A stretch of 37,670 bases of DNA from Streptococcus sp. HMSC078D09 (GCF_001813675.1 NZ_KV813675.1:2052-39721); one strand, 5' to 3'; shown: positions 1 through 8,214, counted from the first letter of the stretch. The notes: a model not told the origin generated them from the sequence alone. A program made the numbers and translations.

Positions 1-1354
1 TCCAGACGGAACAGTAACCTTCGTACCAGAGAAATCATTTGTCGGAACTGCATCAGGTATCGTGGTTCAACGCCAAGATAAGAATGGTACAGTCGTGAAA
101 GCTAAGTACACGCCAACTGTAACTCCTGTGACTCCAACAGCTGATCCTGCAACTTCTACAGACATCCAAGGTCAAACACAATCTGGTAAACCAACCTTCA
201 CACCTGGTAACCCTGCAATCCCAATGGATGATGATGTACCTGCAACATTCGTTGATGGTTCAACGACTAAGGTTGTTCCAGGTGAAGGAACTTACACAGT
301 TTCTCCAGACGGAACAGTAACCTTCGTACCAGAAAAATCATTCACAGGAACAGGTACAGGCGTAACCGTGAAACGTGTTGATAAGAACGGCACACCAATT
401 ACCGCTACTTACACACCAACGGTAACCCCAGTTACACCAACAGCAGAACCAGTTACTTCAATTGGTAAGAAGGGTCAAACCCAAACAGACAAACCAACTT
501 TCACTGAAGGTGATAGCCGTGTACCAATGAATGACGAAGTTCCAGCAACCTTTGAAGATGGTTCAACTACGAAGACCATTCCAGGTGTTGGTACTTACAC
601 AGTGGCAGCAGACGGAACAGTAACATTCACTCCAGAACCTGAATTCACTGGAACTGCACCAGCTGTAACAGTGGTTCGCGAAGATGTGAATGGAACCAAA
701 GCTTCTGCAACTTACACACCAACTGTCCTTCCAATCACTAAGTTTGTTGATAAAGAAGGTAAGGAAATCCCAGGATATCCTACAGTTGATGGAGAAGAAC
801 CAAAAGCTGAAATTCCAGGTTACCGCTTTGTGGAAACGAAGAAATTGCCTAATGGCGATACAGAACACGTCTATGAAAAAGTTACGACTTCATATGTAGA
901 CGAAAATGGGGATCCAATCCCAGGTAACCCAACAGAAGATGGGGAACAACCGAAGAAAGATATCCCTGGTTATGACTTCGTGAAGACTGTTGTAGATAAA
1001 GATGGAAACACTCAACATATCTACAAGAAGACTGTGACACCAACTCCAATGCCGGATCCAACTCCGACACCAGAGCCACAGCCACAGCCTACTCCACAAC
1101 CGCAACCAACACCAGAACCACAACCAACACCAGAACCACAACCACAACCTACTCCACAACCAAAACCAGAAGAACCAACGATTCCTGTCGTTCCAGAAAC
1201 GAAAGAAGAAGTGAAGTATATTGATCCACAAAATCCTACTGCACAACTTCCAAACACAGGAACAAAAGAATCTTCTACTGCTGGTCTTGCAATCTTTAGT
1301 GCTTTAGCAGGTCTGTCATTATTTGGATTTGCCAAACGCAAAAAAGAAGACTAA
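1..1354 (+). CDS. LPXTG cell-wall adhesin, CshA-type repeats (5' end outside window)
   Basis: The reading frame is already open at base 2, so only the C-terminal part of a larger surface protein is visible. It carries about two and a half copies of a roughly 101-residue repeat containing the signature PDGTVTFVPEKSF, as in CshA-type fibril repeats. Two shorter MucBP-like repeats follow (about 740-1035; YVDENGDPIPG and KKDIPGYDF). A Pro/Gln/Glu/Thr-rich wall-spanning segment covers 1036-1170. The sortase signal is LPNTG at 1247-1261, then a hydrophobic stretch and the charged tail KRKKED. By family, such proteins are exported, anchored to peptidoglycan by sortase A, and form fibrils in adhesion and co-aggregation. 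GTG at 62 is an internal codon, not a start. The function in adhesion is inferred from the repeats; the N-terminal binding part is not visible. Confidence 0.9.
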   Translation, partial: PDGTVTFVPEKSFVGTASGIVVQRQDKNGTVVKAKYTPTVTPVTPTADPATSTDIQGQTQSGKPTFTPGNPAIPMDDDVPATFVDGSTTKVVPGEGTYTVSPDGTVTFVPEKSFTGTGTGVTVKRVDKNGTPITATYTPTVTPVTPTAEPVTSIGKKGQTQTDKPTFTEGDSRVPMNDEVPATFEDGSTTKTIPGVGTYTVAADGTVTFTPEPEFTGTAPAVTVVREDVNGTKASATYTPTVLPITKFVDKEGKEIPGYPTVDGEEPKAEIPGYRFVETKKLPNGDTEHVYEKVTTSYVDENGDPIPGNPTEDGEQPKKDIPGYDFVKTVVDKDGNTQHIYKKTVTPTPMPDPTPTPEPQPQPTPQPQPTPEPQPTPEPQPQPTPQPKPEEPTIPVVPETKEEVKYIDPQNPTAQLPNTGTKESSTAGLAIFSALAGLSLFGFAKRKKED

Positions 1355-1372
1355 GCTAACTTGTGGCTAAGA

Positions 1373-1399
1373 AAAACCGCGAAAATCTCGCGGTTTTTT
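1373..1399 (+). terminator. Intrinsic terminator of the adhesin gene
   Basis: Stem AACCGCGA (1375-1382) pairs with TCGCGGTT (1388-1395) around a 5-nt loop and is followed by a T run. Flanking A/T bases extend the stem. It lies 20 bases after the adhesin stop codon. Confidence 0.9.
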
Positions 1400-1464
1400 C
1401 TGTTTGTATTTGAAAAAATATCCTCCAAACTAGATAGTTGAAATCAGTCTTTTATAAGAAAATT

Positions 1465-1473
1465 TGATAAAAT
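1465..1473 (+). promoter_or_regulatory. Candidate extended -10 promoter for folA
   Basis: TGATAAAAT at 1465-1473 fits an extended -10 element (TG, one base, TAAAAT). No good -35 box is seen at 16-18 bp upstream. It lies 27 bases before the folA start. Confidence 0.45.
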
Positions 1474-1500
1474 AGAAGTATCAGTGTAAAGGATGAGAGA

Positions 1501-2010
1501 ATGAAAAAGATAATTGGTATCTGGGCTCAGACTGAAAATGGCATTATTGGAAAGGACCAAGTGATGCCTTGGCATCTGCCAGCGGAGCTTCAGCATTTCA
1601 AAGAAACAACCATGGGACGAGCCATTCTCATGGGAAGAGTGACTTTTGATGGTATGAAAAAACGGGTTCTACCAGGTCGGACCAGCATTATCTTAACGCA
1701 AGATCAAGCCTATGATCCTGAAAACGATTCTGTACTCGTCATGCACAGCAAAGAAGAAGTCTTGGACTGGTACCAGAACCAAGAGAAGAATCTTTATATT
1801 ATCGGTGGCAGTCAGATTTTAAAGCTCTTTTCTGACCAGTTAGAAGAATTGATCCAGACCATGATTCATGCGGATATTGATGGAGATACATTGGCACCAA
1901 AATTTGAAGAGAACCGCTATGAAAGAGTCCGTCAAGTCCATCATCCGAAAGATGAGAAGAACCCATATGATTTTACGGTCAACTATTATAAGAGAAAGGA
2001 TTTAGACTAA
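1501..2010 (+). CDS. folA: Dihydrofolate reductase
   Basis: 169 residues, the usual length for bacterial DHFR, which reduces dihydrofolate to tetrahydrofolate with NADPH in the cytosol and is the target of trimethoprim. The N-terminus IIGIWAQTENGIIGKDQVMPWHLP contains the substrate and cofactor loops, with the MPWHLP motif. MGRVTFDGM and the later YIIGGSQI are the NADPH-binding segments. ATG at 1501 is preceded by AAAGGATGAGAG. The order folA - small ORF - clpX - ysxC is the one found in pneumococcus and relatives. The stop codon overlaps the next start by one base (TAATG), so the next gene is probably translationally coupled. Confidence 0.97.
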   Translation: MKKIIGIWAQTENGIIGKDQVMPWHLPAELQHFKETTMGRAILMGRVTFDGMKKRVLPGRTSIILTQDQAYDPENDSVLVMHSKEEVLDWYQNQEKNLYIIGGSQILKLFSDQLEELIQTMIHADIDGDTLAPKFEENRYERVRQVHHPKDEKNPYDFTVNYYKRKDLD

Positions 2011-2180
2011 TGGAGCGAAGTGTCTTTGGTTTTTTTACAGCTGTCCTATGTGTCATCTGTTTGATTTGTGCCTTACAAACCTTTCGTAAAAAACGGTTTG
2101 GCCTCGCTATTTTATTCTTACTAAATGCTTTTACCAATCTTGTGAATTCCATTCACGCCTTTTACATGACCTTATTTTAA
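2010..2180 (+). CDS. 56-aa conserved membrane protein between folA and clpX
   Basis: A short frame starts at the ATG that shares one base with the folA stop codon and ends with TAA at 2178-2180. The product begins MERSVFGFFTAVLCVICLIC and has two hydrophobic segments (about residues 5-21 and 30-45) separated by the basic loop FRKKRF. It is therefore a likely two-pass membrane microprotein. A small ORF of unknown function occupies the same position in Streptococcus pneumoniae, which supports it being real. It has no independent ribosome-binding site, so expression probably depends on folA translation. The function is unknown. Confidence 0.75.
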   Translation: MERSVFGFFTAVLCVICLICALQTFRKKRFGLAILFLLNAFTNLVNSIHAFYMTLF

Positions 2181-2218
2181 ACTAAATAGAAACAGAAAAT
2201 GACAGAAAGAGGAAATAC

Positions 2219-3451
2219 ATGCCAACGAATCAAAATAATGATATGATGGTTTATTGTTCATTTTGCGGAAAGAGTCAAGATGAAGTCCAAAAAATCATTG
2301 CAGGAAACAATGCGTTTATCTGTAATGAATGTGTAGAGTTAGCACAAGAAATTATCCGTGAGGAGCTAGCAGAAGAAGTTCTTGCAGACCTTAGCGAAGT
2401 TCCAAAACCAATCGAATTGCTCAATATCTTGAACCACTATGTGATCGGTCAAGATCGTGCCAAACGTGCTCTTGCTGTAGCGGTATATAACCACTACAAA
2501 CGTATCAACTTCCACGATACGCGCGAAGATGAGACAGATGTTGAATTGCAAAAATCAAACATCCTCATGATCGGCCCTACTGGTTCAGGTAAGACTTTCT
2601 TGGCCCAAACCTTAGCACGTAGCTTGAATGTCCCATTTGCTATTGCAGATGCAACAGCCTTGACAGAAGCCGGTTATGTGGGTGAAGACGTTGAAAATAT
2701 TCTCTTGAAACTTCTTCAAGCAGCTGATTTCAACATTGAGCGTGCAGAACGAGGCATCATCTACGTCGATGAAATTGATAAGATCGCTAAGAAAAGTGAA
2801 AATGTCTCTATCACACGTGACGTCTCTGGTGAAGGAGTGCAACAAGCTCTCTTGAAGATTATAGAAGGAACTGTCGCTAGTGTCCCACCTCAAGGGGGAC
2901 GTAAACACCCTCAACAAGAGATGATCCAAGTGGATACCAAGAACATTCTCTTTATCGTAGGTGGGGCTTTTGACGGGATCGAAGAAATTGTTAAGCAACG
3001 TCTCGGTGAAAAAGTCATCGGTTTTGGTAAGAACAATAAAGCCATTGATGAATCAAGCTCTTACATGCAAGAAATCGTTGCAGAAGATATTCAAAAATTC
3101 GGGATTATCCCAGAATTGATCGGACGTCTTCCTGTCTTTGCTGCTCTAGAGCAATTGACAGTTGACGACCTTGTCCGTATCTTGAAAGAGCCACGCAATG
3201 CCTTGGTAAAACAATACCAAACCTTGCTTTCTTATGATAATGTTGAATTGGAATTCGATGATGAAGCCCTTCAAGAGATTGCTAATAAAGCCATCGAAAG
3301 AAAAACAGGAGCTCGTGGACTTCGTTCGATTATCGAAGAAACCATGATGGATGTCATGTTTGAAATTCCAAGTCAAGAAGATGTCAAACTTGTCCGAATC
3401 ACAAAAGAAGCTGTAGATGGAACTGAAAAACCAATTCTCGAAACAGCCTAG
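2219..3451 (+). CDS. clpX: ATP-dependent Clp protease ATP-binding subunit ClpX
   Basis: 410 residues, full length. ClpX is the hexameric AAA+ unfoldase that feeds substrates to ClpP. The N-terminal C4 zinc finger has Cys13, Cys16, Cys35 and Cys38 (YCSFCGK ... FICNEC). The Walker A GPTGSGKT lies at about residues 119-126 and Walker B is [10 protein letters not shown]. The pore-loop region GYVGED and the C-terminal sensor [11 protein letters not shown] are present. ATG at 2219 follows AAAGAGGAAATAC. It is 12 bases from ysxC and clearly co-transcribed with it. Confidence 0.98.
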   Translation: MPTNQNNDMMVYCSFCGKSQDEVQKIIAGNNAFICNECVELAQEIIREELAEEVLADLSEVPKPIELLNILNHYVIGQDRAKRALAVAVYNHYKRINFHDTREDETDVELQKSNILMIGPTGSGKTFLAQTLARSLNVPFAIADATALTEAGYVGEDVENILLKLLQAADFNIERAERGIIYVDEIDKIAKKSENVSITRDVSGEGVQQALLKIIEGTVASVPPQGGRKHPQQEMIQVDTKNILFIVGGAFDGIEEIVKQRLGEKVIGFGKNNKAIDESSSYMQEIVAEDIQKFGIIPELIGRLPVFAALEQLTVDDLVRILKEPRNALVKQYQTLLSYDNVELEFDDEALQEIANKAIERKTGARGLRSIIEETMMDVMFEIPSQEDVKLVRITKEAVDGTEKPILETA

Positions 3452-3462
3452 AAAGATAAAAT

Positions 3463-4065
3463 ATGGAAATTAACACACATAATGCGGATATTCTCTTAAG
3501 CGCTGCAAATAAGAGCCATTATCCTCAAGATGAGATTCCAGAAGTTGCACTTGCCGGTCGATCCAATGTCGGCAAGTCTTCTTTTATTAATACTCTCTTA
3601 AATCGAAAGAACCTGGCCAGAACATCTGGGAAACCAGGGAAAACCCAATTGCTCAATTTCTTCAATATCGATGATAAACTCCGTTTGGTAGACGTACCTG
3701 GTTATGGCTATGCACGTGTTTCAAAAAAAGAGCGTGAGAAGTGGGGGCGGATGATTGAAGAATACCTCACTAGTCGGGAAAACTTGAAAGCAGTCGTTAG
3801 CCTAGTCGATTTTCGTCATGAACCTTCTGCAGATGATGTTCAGATGTATGAGTTCTTAAAATATTATGAGATTCCTGTGATCTTAGTTGCTACCAAGGCA
3901 GATAAGATTCCACGTGGAAAATGGAACAAATATGAATCAATCATCAAGAAAAAACTAGATTTCGATCCTGCTGACACCTTTATCGTCTTTTCTTCTGTAA
4001 CCCGGGAAGGACTAGAGAAGTCATGGGATGCTATTTTAGAAAATGCGTTTTACGAAATAAATTGA
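3463..4065 (+). CDS. ysxC: Ribosome biogenesis GTP-binding protein YsxC/EngB
   Basis: 200 residues, the usual size. It is a TrmE-Era-EngA-type GTPase needed for assembly of the 50S ribosomal subunit. The P-loop GRSNVGKSS (about residues 32-40), the G3 motif DVPGYGYA and the G4 motif TKADKI are all present. The gene follows clpX at 12 bases with no promoter between them, an arrangement conserved in streptococci. A terminator follows directly. Confidence 0.97.
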   Translation: MEINTHNADILLSAANKSHYPQDEIPEVALAGRSNVGKSSFINTLLNRKNLARTSGKPGKTQLLNFFNIDDKLRLVDVPGYGYARVSKKEREKWGRMIEEYLTSRENLKAVVSLVDFRHEPSADDVQMYEFLKYYEIPVILVATKADKIPRGKWNKYESIIKKKLDFDPADTFIVFSSVTREGLEKSWDAILENAFYEIN

Positions 4066-4093
4066 AATGACATGAAAATGTCATTTTTGTTTT
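4065..4093 (+). terminator. Terminator of the folA-clpX-ysxC cluster
   Basis: A perfect 9-bp stem, AAATGACAT (4065-4073) with ATGTCATTT (4078-4086), closes a GAAA loop and is followed by TTGTTTT. The stem begins on the last base of the ysxC stop codon. Confidence 0.85.
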
Positions 4094-4155
4094 GGATTTA
4101 TCTCGCAATCGTAATACAAGTGTAATATAAGTGCCTTTGTTTTCTTCTATTTATA

Positions 4156-4164
4156 TGGTATAAT
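4156..4164 (+). promoter_or_regulatory. Extended -10 promoter for the glucosaminidase gene
   Basis: TGGTATAAT at 4156-4164 is a perfect extended -10. TTTGTT at 4136-4141 is a poor -35 at 17 bp spacing. Confidence 0.65.
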
Positions 4165-4214
4165 CTCTATAAAGATAAAAGATGATAAAAAATTAATTGG
4201 AGATAAATTGTATT

Positions 4215-4919
4215 ATGAAAAAGAAAATACGGAATAAAACGAAATTATTTGGTTTGTTCGTTTCTGTATTAGCAGTGGGGACATTTGCTGCTGTTATGAG
4301 CGAGCACGTCACATCAGTTGGCGCTAATGACGGAACTTACCAAGCTTATTCAGACCCTACTGAAGCTTTCATCTCACAAATTGGTGAGTCAGCTCGTCAG
4401 CTCGGTCAAGAGAATGACCTTTATGCTTCCGTTATGATCGCACAAGCCATCCTTGAAAGTGGATCAGGTCAGTCTGGCTTGTCTTCTTATCCGCATTACA
4501 ATCTTTTCGGTATTAAAGGAAGTTATGCTGGTCAATCTGCAGTAATGCAAACTTGGGAAGATGATGGTGCTGGAAATGCCTATACGATTAATGACGCTTT
4601 TCGTTCTTACCCATCTTACTACGAATCATTGCAAGACTATGTAGCTGTTTTGAAACAAGGACATTTTGCAGGTGCATGGAAGAGCAACACCTCTAGTTAC
4701 CAAGATGCAACAGCAGCTTTGACAGGTGTTTATGCGACAGACACAAGCTACTATGCAAAACTTAATAACATCATTGAAACCTATAATTTGACTCAATATG
4801 ATTCACCAAATGTTCAAGGTGGTATCACAGGTTCTGTATACAATCCATATCGTCAACAGTTCACTTCACAAGAAATCTTGAATTTGGATATCGCTTGGGC
4901 GAACCGTTTAAATTATTAA
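4215..4919 (+). CDS. Secreted glucosaminidase-domain cell-wall hydrolase
   Basis: The ATG at 4215 (MKKKIRNKTK) is preferred over the upstream TTG because GGAGA lies 11 bases before it. A signal peptide covers about residues 1-38 (KLFGLFVSVLAVGTFAAVM), with likely cleavage near VGAND. The body is a Glucosaminidase-family domain: FISQIGESARQLGQE, then SVMIAQAILESGSG with the catalytic Glu, YNLFGIKG, and the FRSYPSYYESLQDY segment. Family members cut the glycan strand of peptidoglycan and act outside the cell in separation or wall turnover. At 234 residues it is a single-domain enzyme with no visible choline- or LysM-binding repeats, so how it is held at the wall is unclear. Confidence 0.88.
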   Translation: MKKKIRNKTKLFGLFVSVLAVGTFAAVMSEHVTSVGANDGTYQAYSDPTEAFISQIGESARQLGQENDLYASVMIAQAILESGSGQSGLSSYPHYNLFGIKGSYAGQSAVMQTWEDDGAGNAYTINDAFRSYPSYYESLQDYVAVLKQGHFAGAWKSNTSSYQDATAALTGVYATDTSYYAKLNNIIETYNLTQYDSPNVQGGITGSVYNPYRQQFTSQEILNLDIAWANRLNY

Positions 4920-4924
4920 AATTA

Positions 4925-4948
4925 AAGCAGGCAGATGCCTGTTTTTTT
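4925..4948 (+). terminator. Terminator after the glucosaminidase gene
   Basis: CAGGC (4928-4932), loop AGAT and GCCTG (4937-4941) are followed by seven T. A-T pairs extend the base of the stem. Confidence 0.8.
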
Positions 4949-5042
4949 GTTGTTTTTTAGCAAATAGTGATATTCGATATAAAACGTATATGGTGAAAAT
5001 TAAAGAATTCTTCCTGAAAACCTTTTCAAACTTTTCTCTCTA

Positions 5043-5051
5043 TGATATAAT
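5043..5051 (+). promoter_or_regulatory. Extended -10 promoter for the FNT transporter gene
   Basis: TGATATAAT at 5043-5051 is a consensus extended -10, with a weak TTTTCA -35 at 5023-5028 and a 17-bp spacer. Confidence 0.65.
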
Positions 5052-5086
5052 GATTTTATTCACAAACATTATATAAGGAGAATATT

Positions 5087-5884
5087 ATGTCTGAATCTAA
5101 TTTCATTCAAAAAGTTGGAGCGGCGTGTAATAAGAAGGAAGATCTCTATCAGAAATCTAAAACGCGTTATGCAGTCCGTTCTATTTTTGCTGGAGGATTT
5201 CTTACTTTAAGTACGGCGGTCGGAGCAGTTGCAGCTGACTTATTAAATTCCTTTGTACCTGGATCTGGTCGTTTTCTATTTCCATTCATCTTTGCCTGGG
5301 GCTTGGTTTACCTCCTATTCTTAAATGCGGAATTAACCACCTCAAATATGATGTATTTGACGGCGGGTACCTATCTAAAGAAAATTAACTGGAAGAAAGC
5401 GTTGGAAATTCTTCTTTATTGTACCTTCTTTAATTTAATTGGTGCTTTAATCGTCGCTTTTCTGTTCAATCAAACAACTGCCTTTGCACATATCGATCCA
5501 AAAGGTTTCCTAGCCACGGTAGCAGAAAATAAACTCCAACGAAGCAATCAAGTAGTTTTCTTTGAAGGAGTTATTGCCAATATCTTTGTAAATATTGCTA
5601 TTCTTTCTTATCTATATTTTAAAGAAGAAACAGCGAAGGTGCTCTTAGCCCTTTCTGCTATTTATATGTTTGTCTTTATGACCAATGAACACTTGGCTGC
5701 AAACTTTGCTTCTTTTTCATTATTGAGCTTTAATTCAGTTTCTAGTCAATTACCGCATTTTGAGTTTTTAAATATTTTACGTCATTATAGCGTCACCTTC
5801 TTTGCCAACTGGGTAGGAGGAGGAGTCCTAATGGGACTAGCCTATGCTTGGTTGAATAATATCAAGAGTCTCTACAACGATTAA
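5087..5884 (+). CDS. Formate/nitrite transporter (FNT) family channel
   Basis: 265 residues with about six hydrophobic membrane segments. FNT-family signatures are visible: AVRSIFAGGFLTLSTAVG near the first helix, the ELTTSNMMYLTAG half-helix break, and the later GVIANIFVNIAI and FMTNEHLAANFA segments. FNT proteins are pentameric channels for small monovalent anions such as formate, nitrite, lactate or hydrosulfide. In a fermentative streptococcus formate is plausible, but the substrate cannot be read from sequence. The start at 5087 follows AAGGAG. It is a single-gene unit with its own promoter. Confidence 0.85.
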   Translation: MSESNFIQKVGAACNKKEDLYQKSKTRYAVRSIFAGGFLTLSTAVGAVAADLLNSFVPGSGRFLFPFIFAWGLVYLLFLNAELTTSNMMYLTAGTYLKKINWKKALEILLYCTFFNLIGALIVAFLFNQTTAFAHIDPKGFLATVAENKLQRSNQVVFFEGVIANIFVNIAILSYLYFKEETAKVLLALSAIYMFVFMTNEHLAANFASFSLLSFNSVSSQLPHFEFLNILRHYSVTFFANWVGGGVLMGLAYAWLNNIKSLYND

Positions 5885-5912
5885 AAAATATAAAAAAAGT
5901 TTGCAAAAGTAC

Positions 5913-5941
5913 TTGCATTCTTTTTTTATATGTGATATACT
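5913..5941 (+). promoter_or_regulatory. Promoter of the rplJ-rplL operon
   Basis: TTGCAT (5913-5918), a 17-bp spacer and TATACT (5936-5941), with an extended TG at 5933-5934. It stands directly in front of the L10 leader. Confidence 0.85.
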
Positions 5942-5947
5942 AATTTA

Positions 5948-6085
5948 TGGTTTGAAAAAACTGCCTAAGACAGTAGGGGAGCACGACTCATAAAGATCCT
6001 ACCGAGGACAAAACGTATCAATCAAAAGAAGCGTATTGTACTTTCGTGTCTAGGTTTGGGCGCGTTTTTCTTTTGGAAAAATTCC
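5948..6085 (+). ncRNA. Ribosomal protein L10 leader
   Basis: The untranslated leader between the promoter and rplJ contains the conserved segments CCTAAGACAGTAGGGG (from 5964) and CCTACCGAGGAC of the Firmicutes L10 leader. This RNA binds the L10-L12 complex and represses its own operon. The AGTAGGGG and CCTACCG strands can pair. A GTGTCTAGG and CGCGTTTTTC segment closes the leader before the rplJ ribosome-binding site. Identification rests on position and remembered consensus, not on a covariance search. Confidence 0.85.
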
Positions 6086-6118
6086 CCAAGCAAAATAATT
6101 ACGGAGGTGAACACACTA

Positions 6119-6619
6119 ATGAGTGAAGCAATTATTGCTAAAAAAGCGGAACTAGTTGACGTAGTAGCTGAAAAAATGAAAGCTGCTGCATCAATCGTCG
6201 TTGTAGATTCTCGCGGTTTGACAGTTGAGCAAGATACAGTTCTCCGTCGCAACCTTCGCGAAAGCGAAGTTGAGTTTAAAGTTATCAAAAACTCAATCTT
6301 GCGTCGTGCAGCTGAAAAAGCTGGTCTTGAAGATCTTGCATCTGTATTCGTTGGACCATCTGCAGTAGCATTTTCAAATGAAGATGTTATCGCACCTGCG
6401 AAAATTTTGAACGATTTTTCTAAAGACGCTGAAGCACTTGAAATTAAAGGTGGTGCAATCGAAGGCGCTGTCGCATCTAAAGAAGAGATTCTTGCACTTG
6501 CAACTCTTCCAAACCGCGAAGGACTTCTTTCTATGCTCCTTTCTGTACTTCAAGCGCCAGTGCGCAACGTTGCTCTTGCAGTCAAAGCGGTTGCAGACAA
6601 CAAAGAAGACGCAGCTTAA
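6119..6619 (+). CDS. rplJ: 50S ribosomal protein L10
   Basis: 166 residues, beginning [21 protein letters not shown]10 anchors the L7/L12 stalk at the 50S subunit. The start is ATG at 6119, with GGAGG at 6103-6107. A longer frame opening at TTG 6056 is rejected because it runs into the regulatory leader. The sequence is close to that of pneumococcal L10 ([20 protein letters not shown]). It is the first gene of the two-gene rplJL operon. Confidence 0.98.
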   Translation: MSEAIIAKKAELVDVVAEKMKAAASIVVVDSRGLTVEQDTVLRRNLRESEVEFKVIKNSILRRAAEKAGLEDLASVFVGPSAVAFSNEDVIAPAKILNDFSKDAEALEIKGGAIEGAVASKEEILALATLPNREGLLSMLLSVLQAPVRNVALAVKAVADNKEDAA

Positions 6620-6625
6620 TCTTAA

Positions 6626-6648
6626 GCTACGTAGCGTAGCCTAGCTAC
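6626..6648 (+). other. Mutually exclusive small hairpins between rplJ and rplL
   Basis: GCTACG (6626-6631), TAG, CGTAGC (6635-6640) can form a 6-bp hairpin. The overlapping GTAGC (6636-6640), CTA, GCTAC (6644-6648) can form a 5-bp alternative. An A-rich stretch follows, not a T run, so this is not a terminator. A role in RNA processing or in the L10:L12 ratio is possible but unproven. Confidence 0.35.
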
Positions 6649-6694
6649 AAAAAAATAAAAATATAAAATTAAAACTTATTTGGAGGAAATAACA

Positions 6695-7063
6695 ATGGCA
6701 TTGAACATTGAAAACATTATTGCTGAAATTAAAGAAGCTTCAATCCTTGAATTGAACGACCTTGTAAAAGCTATCGAAGAAGAATTTGGTGTAACTGCAG
6801 CTGCTCCTGTAGCTGTTGCTGTAGCTGGTGCTGCTGACGCAGGTGCTGCTAAAGATTCATTCGATATCGAATTGACATCTGCAGGCGACAAGAAAGTCGG
6901 CGTTATCAAAGTTGTACGTGAAATCACTGGTCTTGGTCTTAAAGAAGCTAAAGAACTTGTTGATGGTGCACCTGGTGTCATCAAAGAAGGTGTTGCAGCT
7001 GCTGAAGCTGAAGAAATCAAAGGTAAATTGGAAGAAGCTGGAGCTTCAGTTACTCTTAAATAA
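6695..7063 (+). CDS. rplL: 50S ribosomal protein L7/L12
   Basis: 122 residues, starting [16 protein letters not shown] at ATG 6695 after TTTGGAGGAAAT. L12 dimers form the flexible stalk that recruits translation factors. The Ala-rich hinge ([18 protein letters not shown]) lies between the N-terminal dimerisation domain and the C-terminal factor-binding domain ([20 protein letters not shown]). The last 15 bases, including the stop codon, are the attachment core used by rplL-type ICEs, so the coding sequence is preserved after integration. Confidence 0.99.
   Translation: MALNIENIIAEIKEASILELNDLVKAIEEEFGVTAAAPVAVAVAGAADAGAAKDSFDIELTSAGDKKVGVIKVVREITGLGLKEAKELVDGAPGVIKEGVAAAEAEEIKGKLEEAGASVTLK
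7049..7063. other. Attachment site core of an rplL-inserted ICE
   Basis: GTTACTCTTAAATAA at the 3' end of rplL is the reverse complement of the 15-bp core TTATTTAAGAGTAAC described for the Streptococcus suis 89K island and related ICEs. Directly downstream the gene content changes from ribosomal to ICE genes. The partner repeat at the other ICE end is not found in this window, so the right end lies beyond 37670. Confidence 0.8.
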
Positions 7064-7154
7064 GAGGCATATACCAATTAGAATTCGGAATACTATAGTA
7101 TCAGCCTTTTAGAATCGTGAACACATTTTAGAAACTGATAAATTAATTTAGTTT

Positions 7155-7177
7155 CCTACCAAAAACCCTACCAAAAA
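7155..7177. repeat. Two direct copies of CCTACCAAAAA near the ICE end
   Basis: CCTACCAAAAA occurs at 7155-7165 and 7167-7177, a 12-bp period, about 100 bp inside the att core. Tyrosine integrases often have short direct arm-type sites at this distance, so this is a candidate. The second copy also forms part of the hairpin at 7162-7196. Confidence 0.4.
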
Positions 7178-7198
7178 TTAATTTGGCAGGGTTTTTCT
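7162..7198 (+). terminator. Terminator just inside the ICE end, downstream of rplL
   Basis: AAAACCCT (7162-7169) and CC (7171-7172) pair with GG (7185-7186) and AGGGTTTT (7188-7195), with one A/C mismatch, followed by T-rich sequence. It would stop rplJL transcription before the ICE genes. Confidence 0.75.
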
Positions 7199-7216
7199 TT
7201 TTAACAAATTTATCGT

Positions 7217-7248
7217 GGAGAACAATTGAATATTGTTCTCCTTTTTTT
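7217..7248 (+). terminator. Second strong terminator ahead of the repA operon
   Basis: A perfect 10-bp stem, GGAGAACAAT (7217-7226) with ATTGTTCTCC (7232-7241), closes a 5-nt loop and is followed by seven T. The next gene begins 17 bases later. Confidence 0.85.
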
Positions 7249-7264
7249 ATTTTCAGGAGGGAAA

Positions 7265-7438
7265 ATGACAAAAGAATTACAATCATCACGCTATATTGTC
7301 ATTTCATTTTTAGTACGTGAAATGGGAATTGATATTGTTGAAGCCATCTCTCTTATGGCAGAATTAGAAAAAAGTGGCTTGGTTCGATTGGAATCAAGTG
7401 GAGATTTAATACTCAAAGAACTAGGAGGAGCTCTATGA
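7265..7438 (+). CDS. 57-aa protein upstream of repA
   Basis: The ATG at 7265 (MTKELQSSRYIVISFLVREM) follows CAGGAGGG. A TTG-started extension from 7226 is rejected because it lies in the terminator stem. The product is mostly helical with no membrane segment: MGIDIVEAISLMAELEKSGLV is amphipathic. It overlaps the repA start by ATGA, so the two are translationally coupled. The overlap suggests a partner or regulator of the replication protein. No family is recognised. Confidence 0.75.
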   Translation: MTKELQSSRYIVISFLVREMGIDIVEAISLMAELEKSGLVRLESSGDLILKELGGAL

Positions 7439-8214
7439 AACGAATTACCGCAAATCAATACCATACTTCAGAACGGTATTATAAATTACCTAAAATTCTT
7501 TTTGAGGATGAAAAATATATGGATATGAAACTAGAAGTAAAGGTGGCTTATTCTATTTTAAAAGATCGTTTAGAATTATCTCTCAGTCGTGGTTGGATAG
7601 ATGAAGAAGGGGCGGTTTATTTAGTATTTTCTAATTCTAAACTGATGAAGTTGTTAGGTTGTTCTAAGTCAAAATTACTGTCTATCAAAAAAATTCTTAA
7701 AGAATATGACTTAATTGATGAAGTTCAACAGTCTTCAAGTGAGAAAGGGAGACTTGCTAATAAGATTTATTTAGGGGAATTGTCTTCTACCCCAGTAGCT
7801 AATTCAAACAGGCCTAGTGTTAAAAAAAGACTAGGGCAGGATGAAAATGAAACGGCCCCCGTCTCACATTCAGCCCCTAGTGAGACTGAAGTTAGTGAGA
7901 CTAAATATAGTGAGACTGATTCTTTATTTATTGAGGATGAGGAGGAGAGGTATACTCAACCTATCTTGAAAAGAAAAGTAGAAAAGGTCACAAAATATGA
8001 TCAAGATTATATTTGGGGATTGGTACAAGATCAATTTAGACGAGAAGGTTTTTCTGAAACAGCCAGTGAAATTGCTATGACTGATTTTGAGAGAATCTAT
8101 CAGTATGCTCTAGATAATGTCCGCTTTGTTAGACGTGCGGAAGTGCTTGCTGAATTTGTGTTTAATGGCTTGTATTCCGTTTGGAATAACCGTGTTAGAA
8201 AAGGAGGTGGATAA
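7435..8214 (+). CDS. repA: Replication initiator protein, RepA_N type
   Basis: 259 residues. The N-terminal part (ITANQYHTSERYYKLPKILF, then YMDMKLEVKVAYSILKDRLELSL and the winged-helix-like SNSKLMKLLGCSKSKLLSIKKIL) matches the RepA_N family of Gram-positive plasmid initiators, also present in many streptococcal ICEs. The middle (about residues 120-180) is charged and low-complexity, probably a linker. The C-terminal region FSETASEIAMTDFERIYQYALDNV is host-specific in this family. In ICEs such proteins probably support replication of the excised circle; this is inference. The start overlaps the previous stop (ATGA). Confidence 0.85.
   Translation: MKRITANQYHTSERYYKLPKILFEDEKYMDMKLEVKVAYSILKDRLELSLSRGWIDEEGAVYLVFSNSKLMKLLGCSKSKLLSIKKILKEYDLIDEVQQSSSEKGRLANKIYLGELSSTPVANSNRPSVKKRLGQDENETAPVSHSAPSETEVSETKYSETDSLFIEDEEERYTQPILKRKVEKVTKYDQDYIWGLVQDQFRREGFSETASEIAMTDFERIYQYALDNVRFVRRAEVLAEFVFNGLYSVWNNRVRKGGG

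Noticed and set aside
890..1341. Minus-strand ORFs rich in Trp/Leu or Gly/Cys opposite the adhesin
   Set aside because: They are shadows of the Pro/Gln/Thr-rich repeat on the plus strand and have no ribosome-binding site.
5902..5930. Terminator after the FNT gene (TGCAA ... TTGCA with T run)
   Set aside because: The stem is only 5 bp and overlaps the well-formed rplJ promoter; too weak to call.
6056..6118. Longer rplJ start at TTG 6056
   Set aside because: The extension lies in the L10 leader and lacks a ribosome-binding site; ATG 6119 matches known L10 proteins.
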